Part shown: piece by piece, positions 1 to 6,817 of the stretch
Position numbering within the stretch: the stretch's first letter is position 1
Layout: each line of letters opens with the position of its first letter
IMG/VR virus record: IMGVR_UViG_3300037847_005438
Location: 1-41,496 of that record
Strand: one strand, 5' to 3'
DNA from: a virus
Length of the DNA stretch: 41,496 nt
The notes under the pieces: model-generated
Told to the model about the DNA's origin: nothing
Databases searched by the model: none
Seen by the model: only the letters and a program-made list of their open reading frames with translations
Made by a program: the position numbers and the translations under genes

Positions 1-1373
1 CTGAAGGTCCTGAGTTTATGCCTCAAACTGGTAAGCAAGAAAACACAATACAGTTTAATTACTTTATGGGTGATCAGCTTATTAATGTTAAGTACCGTGA
101 CGGTAGAAAAAACTTTAAGCTTTATAAAGGCGCTGAAAAAGTATTTTATAATATTAATAGTATTGTAGGGTATGATACTTGCGTGATAACTGAAGGTGAA
201 ATGGACGTATTAGCGTTACACGAAGCTGGTATACCAAATGCTATTTCAGTACCAAATGGAGCTACGTTAAATAATAACAACTTAGATTACTTAGATAATT
301 GTATTGATTATTTTGATGACAAGACTAGAATTATATTAGCAGTTGATGCTGATGAACCTGGTCAAATGTTACAACGAGAACTTGTTAGACGTCTTGGAGC
401 AGAAGTGTGTTACCTTATAGATTTTAACGGTAATAAAGATGCTAACGACTTTTTGTTAGAACACGGTGCTGATGCGCTGCGTAATGCTATACACAACGCG
501 CGACCTGTACCACTGGAAAATGTATCAACCTTAAAAGACGTAGAAGATGAACTCAGAGACTTTGTTAAAAACGGTTTTAAACCCGGTTATCAAATTGGAC
601 TTAAAAACTTCGATCAAATATTTTCAACTTACACTGGTCAGTTCATTACTGTTACTGGTATTCCTAGTAGTGGTAAGTCTGACTTTGTTGATCAAATGGT
701 TGTTGGTTATAACAATTTATACGGTTGGAAAACTGCGTATGCTAGCCCTGAAAATCAACCGGTCTACTTACATGCGCACAAGTTAATGCGTAAACATTGG
801 CAGGATATGCCAAGGACAGATGATATTGGTAATGACAAATGGCAACAAGTAACTAATCATGTAAATGATAATTATTTCTTTATCGATATGGATAAATATA
901 GTTTAGAGTCTGTGTTGCGTAAAGGTGCTGAGCTAGTTAAACGTAAAGGTATTAAATGTTTAGTACTTGATCCGTTTAATAAAATTAGAGATATAGATGC
1001 TAAATCAGATGATGTAAACCGTTACACAATGGATTATCTAGCTAAGATCGAAGCTTTTTGTAAAAAGTATGATGTGCTCACATTTATTGTTGCGCACCCA
1101 ACTAAAATGTATAAAACAAATGATGGAAAAATTGAAGAACCTACTATGTACAATATTAAAGGCGGTGGTGAATGGTATGATGCTAGTTATCATGGTTTAT
1201 TGGTACACCGTGATTACGATGCTAAAACCACCAAGGTTAAAGTGCTCAAAGTTAAATTCCAAAACCTCGGTGAAAACGGGGCTGAAAGTCATTTTACTTG
1301 GGAGCCTCGTTCTGGTAGTTTTGTGCCTCATGTAACTGATGAAGCAGCTGCTGAACCAATGCCTTGGGAATAA
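1..1373 (+). CDS. DNA primase-helicase (T7 gp4/DnaB type), 5' partial
   Basis: Bifunctional replication protein that primes and unwinds DNA at the phage fork. The frame is open to the left edge (codons from position 3), so the Met at 18 is probably internal and the zinc-binding part is outside the window. Numbered from that Met, a TOPRIM domain spans about 50-160, with the E-G-E motif at 59-61 and D-x-D at 110/112. The helicase follows: Walker A GIPSSGKS at 214-221, a Walker B-like strand ending in D318, a conserved H360, and an arginine-containing strand near 398. This order matches the T7 gp4 and mitochondrial Twinkle family. The stop codon overlaps the next start (TAATG), so the two are translationally linked. 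Domain calls are from visible motifs and function is well established for the family. Confidence 0.9.
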   Translation, partial: EGPEFMPQTGKQENTIQFNYFMGDQLINVKYRDGRKNFKLYKGAEKVFYNINSIVGYDTCVITEGEMDVLALHEAGIPNAISVPNGATLNNNNLDYLDNCIDYFDDKTRIILAVDADEPGQMLQRELVRRLGAEVCYLIDFNGNKDANDFLLEHGADALRNAIHNARPVPLENVSTLKDVEDELRDFVKNGFKPGYQIGLKNFDQIFSTYTGQFITVTGIPSSGKSDFVDQMVVGYNNLYGWKTAYASPENQPVYLHAHKLMRKHWQDMPRTDDIGNDKWQQVTNHVNDNYFFIDMDKYSLESVLRKGAELVKRKGIKCLVLDPFNKIRDIDAKSDDVNRYTMDYLAKIEAFCKKYDVLTFIVAHPTKMYKTNDGKIEEPTMYNIKGGGEWYDASYHGLLVHRDYDAKTTKVKVLKVKFQNLGENGAESHFTWEPRSGSFVPHVTDEAAAEPMPWE

Positions 1374-1642
1374 TGGCTTTTAAACGATGGCAAAAATCAC
1401 CTAGTAGAAAAGCTCCTGAGCGAAATTGGGAACAACAAGAAATGAAAATAATTGGTTGGTGTTTAACTAGAAATATAGGTGTTGGTATAAGTCCAGATTG
1501 GAAAGATGATTTAAATAGATGGAAAATAACTATAGATATTAACGGTAAATATTATGACGATCCAAACTTATATGATAATGAAGAAGTGTATAACAAAGTT
1601 ATAGAATATTACAAATACTATTATGATAAATACAATAAATAA
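1373..1642 (+). CDS. Small hypothetical protein
   Basis: An 89-residue protein that I do not recognise. I chose the ATG at 1373, which overlaps the upstream stop as TAATG, over the upstream TTG at 1364. The N-terminus is basic (about residues 1-18) and the C-terminus is very rich in Tyr, Asp, Asn and Lys, ending in a run of Tyr/Lys. No signal peptide or membrane segment is visible. It sits between the primase-helicase and the thymidylate-synthase-fold gene, overlaps the latter by 20 bases, and so belongs to the same early operon. Its role is unknown. Confidence 0.65.
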   Translation: MAFKRWQKSPSRKAPERNWEQQEMKIIGWCLTRNIGVGISPDWKDDLNRWKITIDINGKYYDDPNLYDNEEVYNKVIEYYKYYYDKYNK

Positions 1643-2279
1643 TAAAGTCTTTAGAAACGCAAACGAAGCCTATGAATATGTACATGATCAAATACTACAA
1701 TATGGTATAGATTTCGCTAATACTAAAGCATTGTTTAACGTAGGTTTTTATATAACAGATCCTATGGACAACAAAATAATAAATAAAGAACGTAATTGGA
1801 AACCTGATTATGCCGAGGCTGAATGGCAGTGGTATTTAAAAGGTGTTCCATATGTTTTTGAACTTGGTAATATATACGGTAAAATACCTGAAATATGGAA
1901 ACGTATGGCTGATGACTCTGGTAGAGTTAATTCTAACTACGGTTATCAATGGAACCGTAACGGACAGCTAGATAGAATAATACAAATGTTACAAGACAAC
2001 CCTGATAATAGGCAGTGCGCAATATCTATATACGACGGTAAAGAAATTGACGATTACAGTCACGACACGCCTTGTACTTACGCTGTACAGTTTACAATAT
2101 TACATGGTAGATTAGATATGTGTGTTACAATGCGTAGCAATGATCTTTGGTATGGTTTTTGTAATGATCAATATTGTTTCTCTAAGCTGCAAAAGATGGT
2201 CTCTGATAAATTAAATATTGAACCGGGTGTATATTATCATTTTGCACATAATATGCATTTATATAATGATAAAATATAA
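1623..2279 (+). CDS. Thymidylate synthase-fold enzyme, probable dCMP hydroxymethylase
   Basis: Folate-dependent enzyme that adds a one-carbon group to C5 of a pyrimidine nucleotide. Visible family motifs: E66 in an EWQWYLKG segment, NSNYGY at 103-108, the catalytic Cys151 in DTPCTYAVQF, the phosphate-binding RSND at 171-174, and a terminal H-x-x-HLY at 209-214. The segment after RSND reads GFCND. Asp182 falls where thymidylate synthases have the dUMP-reading Asn, and T4 gp42 (dCMP hydroxymethylase) has the same GF-x-ND arrangement. I therefore infer dCMP as substrate. Only one Arg (129) of the usual Arg pair is present (NRQ). At 218 residues it stops soon after HLY, about 30 residues shorter than T4 gp42. 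Alternatives: an ordinary thymidylate synthase or a dCMP methyltransferase. It overlaps the previous gene by 20 bases and shares its last base with the next start. Confidence 0.78.
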   Translation: MINTINNKVFRNANEAYEYVHDQILQYGIDFANTKALFNVGFYITDPMDNKIINKERNWKPDYAEAEWQWYLKGVPYVFELGNIYGKIPEIWKRMADDSGRVNSNYGYQWNRNGQLDRIIQMLQDNPDNRQCAISIYDGKEIDDYSHDTPCTYAVQFTILHGRLDMCVTMRSNDLWYGFCNDQYCFSKLQKMVSDKLNIEPGVYYHFAHNMHLYNDKI

Positions 2280-3070
2280 TGTATTATTTATATCATATAC
2301 CAGGCAAAAAGATTGGTGTAACAACTAATCTTGAAGAACGTGTTCACAAGCAACAAGGATATTATCCTGGTGAATACGAAATAATAGAAACATCTGATGA
2401 TATAGATTTTATATCTTTAGGTGAACAAATAATGCAAAAGTGCTACGGCTACAAAGTAGACGAAGTACCTTATAATAAACTTAAATTTAATAATATGAAA
2501 ATAAACGTAACAGAGCAAACAACAACATTTCCATATCCAGTAAATAAACTAAAAGGTCATTTAGTTGATAATTTAGGTATGGAGTGGGATACAGAGTTTG
2601 GAAAAGTATTTTTAACTCACCAATCAATTAGTTGGATTATGAAAAATATTAAAACATCTATGTATAATGATAATAGATCTTATGTGTATAATAAAGCATT
2701 TGCTAGATGGTTTGATAATAACAACGCTTATCCAAGAACAGGTGGTATAATGTCAGATCATAAAAAAACATGCGAAACAATGTGTAGATTTGATAAGATT
2801 AGATTATGGGCAGAAGATAGAGGTTTATATCACAAAGGCGATCCTAAAACTCAAACATTAAAGTTAATGGAAGAAGCTGGTGAAATATGTAGAGCTGTAC
2901 TTAAAAAAGATGAAGAACAAATTATAGATGGTATTGGTGATTGTGTAGTTGTATTAACTAACTTAGCACATCTTGCAGGTACTAGTATTGAAGAGTGTAT
3001 TGATTCTGCATATAACGAAATAAAAGATAGAACAGGTAAAATGAGTAACGGAACATTTAAAAAAGATTAA
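2279..3070 (+). CDS. GIY-YIG domain fused to MazG-type NTP pyrophosphohydrolase
   Basis: Two-domain protein of 263 residues. Residues 1-60 look like a GIY-YIG nuclease core: YLYHI then KIGVTTNLEER, giving the catalytic-type Arg21, with a candidate metal-binding Glu49. Residues 60-165 are unassigned and rich in Asn and Lys. Residues 168-263 are a MazG-like all-alpha pyrophosphohydrolase: LMEEAGE (E198, E199, E202) and DGIGD (D217, D221), followed by a hydrophobic helix. MazG enzymes hydrolyse (d)NTPs to (d)NMPs with metal. Beside a dNMP-modifying enzyme and an RNR this suits nucleotide pool control, while the GIY-YIG half could nick DNA. The start overlaps the upstream stop (TAATG). The MazG half is clear; the GIY-YIG half is shorter and less certain. 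Confidence 0.75.
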   Translation: MYYLYHIPGKKIGVTTNLEERVHKQQGYYPGEYEIIETSDDIDFISLGEQIMQKCYGYKVDEVPYNKLKFNNMKINVTEQTTTFPYPVNKLKGHLVDNLGMEWDTEFGKVFLTHQSISWIMKNIKTSMYNDNRSYVYNKAFARWFDNNNAYPRTGGIMSDHKKTCETMCRFDKIRLWAEDRGLYHKGDPKTQTLKLMEEAGEICRAVLKKDEEQIIDGIGDCVVVLTNLAHLAGTSIEECIDSAYNEIKDRTGKMSNGTFKKD

Positions 3071-3072
3071 TT

Positions 3073-3384
3073 ATGTCAGATAGAGAAATTATGGATTCAA
3101 AAAACGGTATAAGCTCACGTAAAGAATATGCTTTTAGAGATCCAGTTGTTAGAAACGTTTGTGATAAGTTTGTGTCGCGATCAGATATTGGTTATGAAAA
3201 GTATGGATCAACATTAGACGATGAGCGTAGATTTAAAATGAAAGGTCTTCAAAAATATCTTAACGATATACAAGAAGAACTAATGGATGCTGTGCTATAC
3301 ATACAAGCTGCGCGTGAAGAGCTTCAAGACTTATCTGAAGAGGCTTTAATAGATAAGTATAGGTATGATGAAGAAGAAATATAA
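3073..3384 (+). CDS. MazG-like / all-alpha NTP pyrophosphohydrolase family protein
   Basis: A 103-residue, largely helical protein. The segment from about 38 to 82 (SDIGYEKYGSTL, then YLNDIQEELMDAVLYIQAA) resembles small phage nucleotide pyrophosphohydrolases, whose EEL-x-DA-x-xY helix supplies metal-binding acids. No second ExxD helix is obvious, so the enzyme may need a partner or be inactive. It lies two bases after the fusion protein's stop and overlaps the nuclease gene by 20 bases, so it belongs to the same operon. A role in converting dNTPs to dNMPs is inferred from family resemblance and from the neighbouring HMase-like and RNR genes. Confidence 0.6.
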   Translation: MSDREIMDSKNGISSRKEYAFRDPVVRNVCDKFVSRSDIGYEKYGSTLDDERRFKMKGLQKYLNDIQEELMDAVLYIQAAREELQDLSEEALIDKYRYDEEEI

Positions 3385-3817
3385 AAGAAAAAAACGTGGT
3401 CCCGTTAGAGCTAAAAAAGTCACATTTGACGGGATCATGTTTGCTTCTGGTTTAGAAAAATATATGTATCAAGCTTTAAAAAAAGCTAAAATACATTCTG
3501 TATATGAAGGTGCAACATTTACTTTACAAGAAGGATTTAAATTAAAAAACGAAAGCTACGAAAGGCAAAGTAATGGTAAGGGTGAAATGGTAAATAGAGG
3601 TTGTAAAAAAATATTACCAATAAAATACACACCTGATTTTGTAAGTAGTTCATTTATAATTGAATGTAAAGGTAGAGCAAATGAAAGTTTTCCAATGCGT
3701 TGGAAAATGTTTAAAAAATATGTAAATGATTGTTTACCTCATGTAACTTTATATAAGCCACAAAACCAGAAGGAATGTGATAAAGTTGTAGAATTAATAT
3801 TAAACAAAAGTAAATGA
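3365..3817 (+). CDS. PD-(D/E)XK endonuclease (T7 endonuclease I / DUF1064-like)
   Basis: A 150-residue nuclease with a strongly basic N-terminus (residues 3-18). It has the order expected of small phage PD-(D/E)XK enzymes: Glu31 in SGLEKYMY, Asp91 in KYTPDF, and Glu100/Lys102 in IIECKGR. In T7 the analogous enzyme resolves branched DNA and helps degrade the host chromosome, and a similar role here is inferred. Two ATGs at 3365 and 3368 are possible starts. The gene overlaps its upstream neighbour by 20 bases, and its stop overlaps the RNR start as ATGA, so expression is probably coupled. Confidence 0.8.
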   Translation: MMKKKYKRKKRGPVRAKKVTFDGIMFASGLEKYMYQALKKAKIHSVYEGATFTLQEGFKLKNESYERQSNGKGEMVNRGCKKILPIKYTPDFVSSSFIIECKGRANESFPMRWKMFKKYVNDCLPHVTLYKPQNQKECDKVVELILNKSK

Positions 3818-5685
3818 TAGATATAAATAATAAAATTCTTTCTGATATTACAGTGCATATGAAATATGCTAAATATATACCAGAATTAAATAGAAGAGAA
3901 ACATGGGAAGAACTGGTAACCCGTAATAAAGAAATGCACCAAAAAAGATACCCAGAATTATATAATCAAATTGAAGAAACATACAGATATGTCTATAAGA
4001 AAAAAGTTTTACCAAGTATGCGATCGTTACAGTTCAGCGGCAAACCTATCGAAATTAGTCCAAACCGTCTTTACAACTGTAGCTACTTACCTATCGACCA
4101 TGTTGATAGTTTTAGTGAGTGTATGTTCCTTTTGTTATCTGGCTGCGGTGTTGGTTATTCTGTTCAGCAGCATCATGTAAAACAATTACCTCACATAACA
4201 AAACCTTTTAAAGGTAGAACAAGAAGATTTGTTATAGGTGATTCAATAGAAGGTTGGTCAGATAGTATTAAGGTTTTAATTAAGTCTTATTTGGGCTCTA
4301 AGAGATCATCTAAGATAAAATTTGATTATTCGGATATTAGGCCAAAGGGTGCACGTTTGGTTACGTCTGGTGGAAAAGCACCAGGACCTCAACCACTAAA
4401 AGAGTGTTTAGTAAAAATTAAAGGTATATTAGAAAATCAAAACGATGGAGAACAATTATCAACACTTGATGTACATGATATTATTTGTCATATTGCTGAT
4501 GCTGTGCTTGCTGGTGGTATTCGCAGAGCGGCTCTTATAAGTTTATTTTCAGCTTATGACGAAGAAATGATTTCGTGTAAGTCAGGAAGTTGGTGGGAAC
4601 AAAACCCACAAAGAGGTAGAGCTAATAACTCTGCTGTACTAATAAGACACAAAATAACAAAAGAATTTTTCTTAGATTTGTGGAAACGTATTGAATTATC
4701 CGGATCTGGTGAGCCTGGTATATATTTTAATCACGATAAAGATTGGGGAACTAATCCTTGCTGTGAAATAGCTTTGAGGCCTTATCAGTTCTGTAACCTG
4801 TGTGAAGTTAATGTAAGTGACGTCACAAACCAGGAAGAATTTAACTCAAGAGTTAAAGCCGCAGCTTTCATCGGTACGCTTCAAGCAGGTTATACGGAAT
4901 TCCACTATCTAAGAGAAATATGGCAAGAAACAACAGAGAAAGACGCACTTATAGGTGTGTCAATGACAGGAATCGCGAGTGCCGCTGTGCTCCCGCTGGA
5001 TATGAAGGCAGCTGCAAGCATAGTAAAAAGAGAAAACACAAGAGTAGCAAAATTAATAGGAATAAATAAAGCCGCTAGAACAACATGTGTTAAACCAGCT
5101 GGTACTACATCTTTAGTATTAGGCACTAGTTCAGGTATTCACGCTTGGCACAACGATTATTATATTAGAAGACTTCGTGTAGGAAAAAACGAAGCAATAT
5201 ATAATTATTTAAAACAAAATCATCAAGATTTAATAAAAGATGAATATTTTAGACCACATGACACTGCTGTGATAGAAATACCACAGTCAGCTCCAAAAGG
5301 TTCAATATTAAGAACTGAGTCTGCTTTTGACTTACTTAAAAGAGTTAAAAAAGTTGCTACCGAATGGGTTAAACCTGGTCACAGAAATGGATCAAATACT
5401 CACAATGTGTCTGCAACAATAAGTTTAAAAGAAGATGAATGGGATAAAGCTGGTAAGTGGATGTGGGATAATAGAGATTGTTATAATGGTCTCTCCGTGC
5501 TGCCTTACGACGGTGGTACATATACTCAAGCTCCTTTTGAAGATATAAATAAAAAAGAGTTTGAAAAGTTAGTTAAACACTTACATGATATAAATTTAGA
5601 AAATGTAAAGGAAGAAACTGACGAAACAGATCTATCTGGTGAATTAGCTTGTACCGGTGGATCTTGTGAAATAACAAGCTTATAA
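3814..5685 (+). CDS. nrdJ: Class II (adenosylcobalamin-dependent) ribonucleotide reductase, RTPR type
   Basis: Reduces ribonucleotides to deoxyribonucleotides using a cobalamin-generated thiyl radical. At 623 residues it is the size of monomeric class II enzymes, and no small radical subunit gene is nearby. Visible active-site residues: Cys89, which would pair with Cys327 (11 residues after the radical Cys, the same spacing as in the Lactobacillus enzyme), and NPCCE at 314-318 giving Asn314, thiyl Cys316 and Glu318. The barrel strand IGVSMTG is at 380-386 and the phosphate-binding CVKPAGTTS at 425-433. A flexible tail ends in ACTGGSC, so Cys613 and Cys618 can re-reduce the active site via thioredoxin. 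The last residues TSL follow that pair. The enzyme needs B12, so the host must make or import it. The start overlaps the nuclease stop as ATGA. Confidence 0.93.
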   Translation: MIDINNKILSDITVHMKYAKYIPELNRRETWEELVTRNKEMHQKRYPELYNQIEETYRYVYKKKVLPSMRSLQFSGKPIEISPNRLYNCSYLPIDHVDSFSECMFLLLSGCGVGYSVQQHHVKQLPHITKPFKGRTRRFVIGDSIEGWSDSIKVLIKSYLGSKRSSKIKFDYSDIRPKGARLVTSGGKAPGPQPLKECLVKIKGILENQNDGEQLSTLDVHDIICHIADAVLAGGIRRAALISLFSAYDEEMISCKSGSWWEQNPQRGRANNSAVLIRHKITKEFFLDLWKRIELSGSGEPGIYFNHDKDWGTNPCCEIALRPYQFCNLCEVNVSDVTNQEEFNSRVKAAAFIGTLQAGYTEFHYLREIWQETTEKDALIGVSMTGIASAAVLPLDMKAAASIVKRENTRVAKLIGINKAARTTCVKPAGTTSLVLGTSSGIHAWHNDYYIRRLRVGKNEAIYNYLKQNHQDLIKDEYFRPHDTAVIEIPQSAPKGSILRTESAFDLLKRVKKVATEWVKPGHRNGSNTHNVSATISLKEDEWDKAGKWMWDNRDCYNGLSVLPYDGGTYTQAPFEDINKKEFEKLVKHLHDINLENVKEETDETDLSGELACTGGSCEITSL

Positions 5686-5699
5686 CTAAAACAATTATT

Positions 5700-6098
5700 A
5701 TGAAAAAAATGTTTTTAATGGCAAGTCTTATTCTTGCTGCTAATTTATGCTCTGCGCAGTTTATGGCTGTAACAACTATAAACATGCCAGAAGATGATGC
5801 GGAGTGGGAAATGTCAAATATCACTGATAACATAGGTATAGGTTATATTATAAAAGAAAATATAACTGTAGGTCTTGTTAAGAACAGTGAAGAGTACGAT
5901 ATGTGGGGTAGATATTATTTTAATGACTGCTACGCTGTTGTGCAAGCTCCAACTGAAGAAATGATGGACAACATGATGTTTGGTGTTGGTTATTCTTTTA
6001 AACTTTGGAAAGAACTTTATGTTGATCCAAACTATATGATGTCTACAAAAGAAGACTCAGAAGGAGAATTTAAATTAGGAATATCTTATAAATTTTAA
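5700..6098 (+). CDS. Exported small beta-rich protein, possibly outer-membrane
   Basis: A 132-residue protein with a classic signal peptide (MKK, a hydrophobic stretch to about 16, then CSAQ with likely cleavage after residue 19 or 20). The rest alternates polar and hydrophobic residues, with short GVGY and GISYKF strands, ending in Phe. This is the look of small Bacteroidetes outer-membrane barrel or surface proteins. I do not recognise a family. It follows the RNR by 14 bases and precedes the Hc1-like gene, so it seems to be expressed early. An envelope protein among replication genes is unusual; superinfection exclusion or membrane change is a guess. It may be acquired from a host. Confidence 0.65.
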   Translation: MKKMFLMASLILAANLCSAQFMAVTTINMPEDDAEWEMSNITDNIGIGYIIKENITVGLVKNSEEYDMWGRYYFNDCYAVVQAPTEEMMDNMMFGVGYSFKLWKELYVDPNYMMSTKEDSEGEFKLGISYKF

Positions 6099-6124
6099 CA
6101 TTAATATTTAAATTAAATTAAATT

Positions 6125-6319
6125 ATGGCTTTTAATAAATTAAATACTTTATTTGACGAATTACAAGACGCTGTTAACGATTGTCAAACAGATGTTACGA
6201 AATTTGTTGATGGAAATAATTCCGCAGGAACGCGGGTTAGAAAAGCTATGCAGGCTATAAAGTCTCTAGCTCAAGAAGTTAGAGTTGAAGTTCAAGATCA
6301 AAAGAACAAACAATTCTAA
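6125..6319 (+). CDS. Hc1-type histone H1-like DNA-binding protein
   Basis: A 64-residue helical protein. The segment NSAGTRVRKAMQAIKSLAQ (about residues 31-49), followed by EVRVEVQDQKN, matches the pattern I know from Bacteroidetes Hc1-like histone H1 homologues: a G-N-K-A-A-G-T-R-x-R-K core, then a helix K-x-L-A-Q-E-x-R. Bacterial Hc1-type proteins bind and compact DNA. Unlike the chlamydial protein it has no long Lys-rich tail, which is also true of the short Bacteroidetes members. It is the last gene before the terminator. It could compact host DNA, protect replicating phage DNA or act as a transcription modulator; these are inferences. Confidence 0.72.
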   Translation: MAFNKLNTLFDELQDAVNDCQTDVTKFVDGNNSAGTRVRKAMQAIKSLAQEVRVEVQDQKNKQF

Positions 6320-6325
6320 AATATT

Positions 6326-6353
6326 AAAGGGAGCTTTTTAGCTCCCTTTTTTT
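6326..6353. terminator. Intrinsic terminator between convergent modules
   Basis: Perfect 10-bp inverted repeat AAAGGGAGCT / AGCTCCCTTT (6326-6335 and 6340-6349) around a TTTT loop, followed by more T on the + strand to 6353. It starts 7 bases after the Hc1-like stop and reaches the stop codon of the opposing gene, so it can end the rightward early operon. Read on the - strand the stem ends in TTT only, so termination of the leftward operon is possible but weaker. Confidence 0.88.
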
Positions 6354-6816
6354 AATCTAAATCTATATATTCTATAGTAACACTTTCACCTTTTTCTATA
6401 GCTTCAGCTATTGGCGGATATATCCGTTTATAAGCTTGTGTTGATTTACCTATAAAACCATTTTTAATTAATAAATTGTTTTCCTGTGAATCACCAACTA
6501 TTAAACATCCAGCTGTATGCTCATCAGTATTACCAGTGTGTATTAATATCCATTTAAAGTTAGGTACATCTTGCAACCATAACATACCTTTGTGCATACT
6601 ACCGTATTTCTTTGTGTATCTAGCGTGATGTCCACCTTCTTTACGAAGTATTATGTTATACACACCAGCTGGAATACGAGTTTCAGCCATTACTTTTTCC
6701 TCTCTTCTTTCATCTTCTAACGTGTAACAAAGAAACTTTGTACCGTTTGTTACGTCAAATAATAATCCACTTGTTGAATCTTCTTGACTACTAAATCTAA
6801 TTACTTTTAATTTCAT
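6352..6816 (-). CDS. DUF5675 family protein, candidate lysis-associated
   Basis: A 154-residue protein matching my memory of DUF5675: RIPAGVYNI at 47-55, HKGMLWLQDVPNF at 75-87, then ILIHTGNT at 90-97 and TAGCLIVG at 101-108. The His93/Cys104 spacing and H-x-G-N...T-x-GC layout recall L,D-transpeptidase-like (YkuD) active sites, but the family's activity is not something I can state as established. It is the last gene of the long leftward module, next to the tail fibre, and ends at the convergent terminator. No signal peptide is seen. With no classical endolysin visible in the window, it is a candidate cell-wall enzyme. Confidence is high for the family and low for the function. Confidence 0.75.
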   Translation of the reverse strand: MKLKVIRFSSQEDSTSGLLFDVTNGTKFLCYTLEDERREEKVMAETRIPAGVYNIILRKEGGHHARYTKKYGSMHKGMLWLQDVPNFKWILIHTGNTDEHTAGCLIVGDSQENNLLIKNGFIGKSTQAYKRIYPPIAEAIEKGESVTIEYIDLD

Positions 6817-6817
6817 T

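Noticed and set aside
547-1335. Open frames at 547-786 and 1069-1335 on the + strand
   Set aside because: They lie inside the primase-helicase gene in other frames, with skewed composition and no motifs.
1623-2279. Plain thymidylate synthase as the firm call
   Set aside because: The fold is the same but the base-reading Asn is replaced by Asp as in T4 gp42, so I list dCMP hydroxymethylase as more probable.
2250-2300. Frameshift splitting the TS-fold gene from the next frame
   Set aside because: The following protein starts with a GIY-YIG-like core and does not resemble the missing TS-family C-terminus; the TAATG overlap is a normal operon feature here.
4905-5833. Opposite-strand frames at 4905-5126 and 5573-5833
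   Set aside because: They are antisense to the RNR and the exported-protein gene, which have clear motifs and a signal peptide; the frames look like by-products of AT-rich coding.
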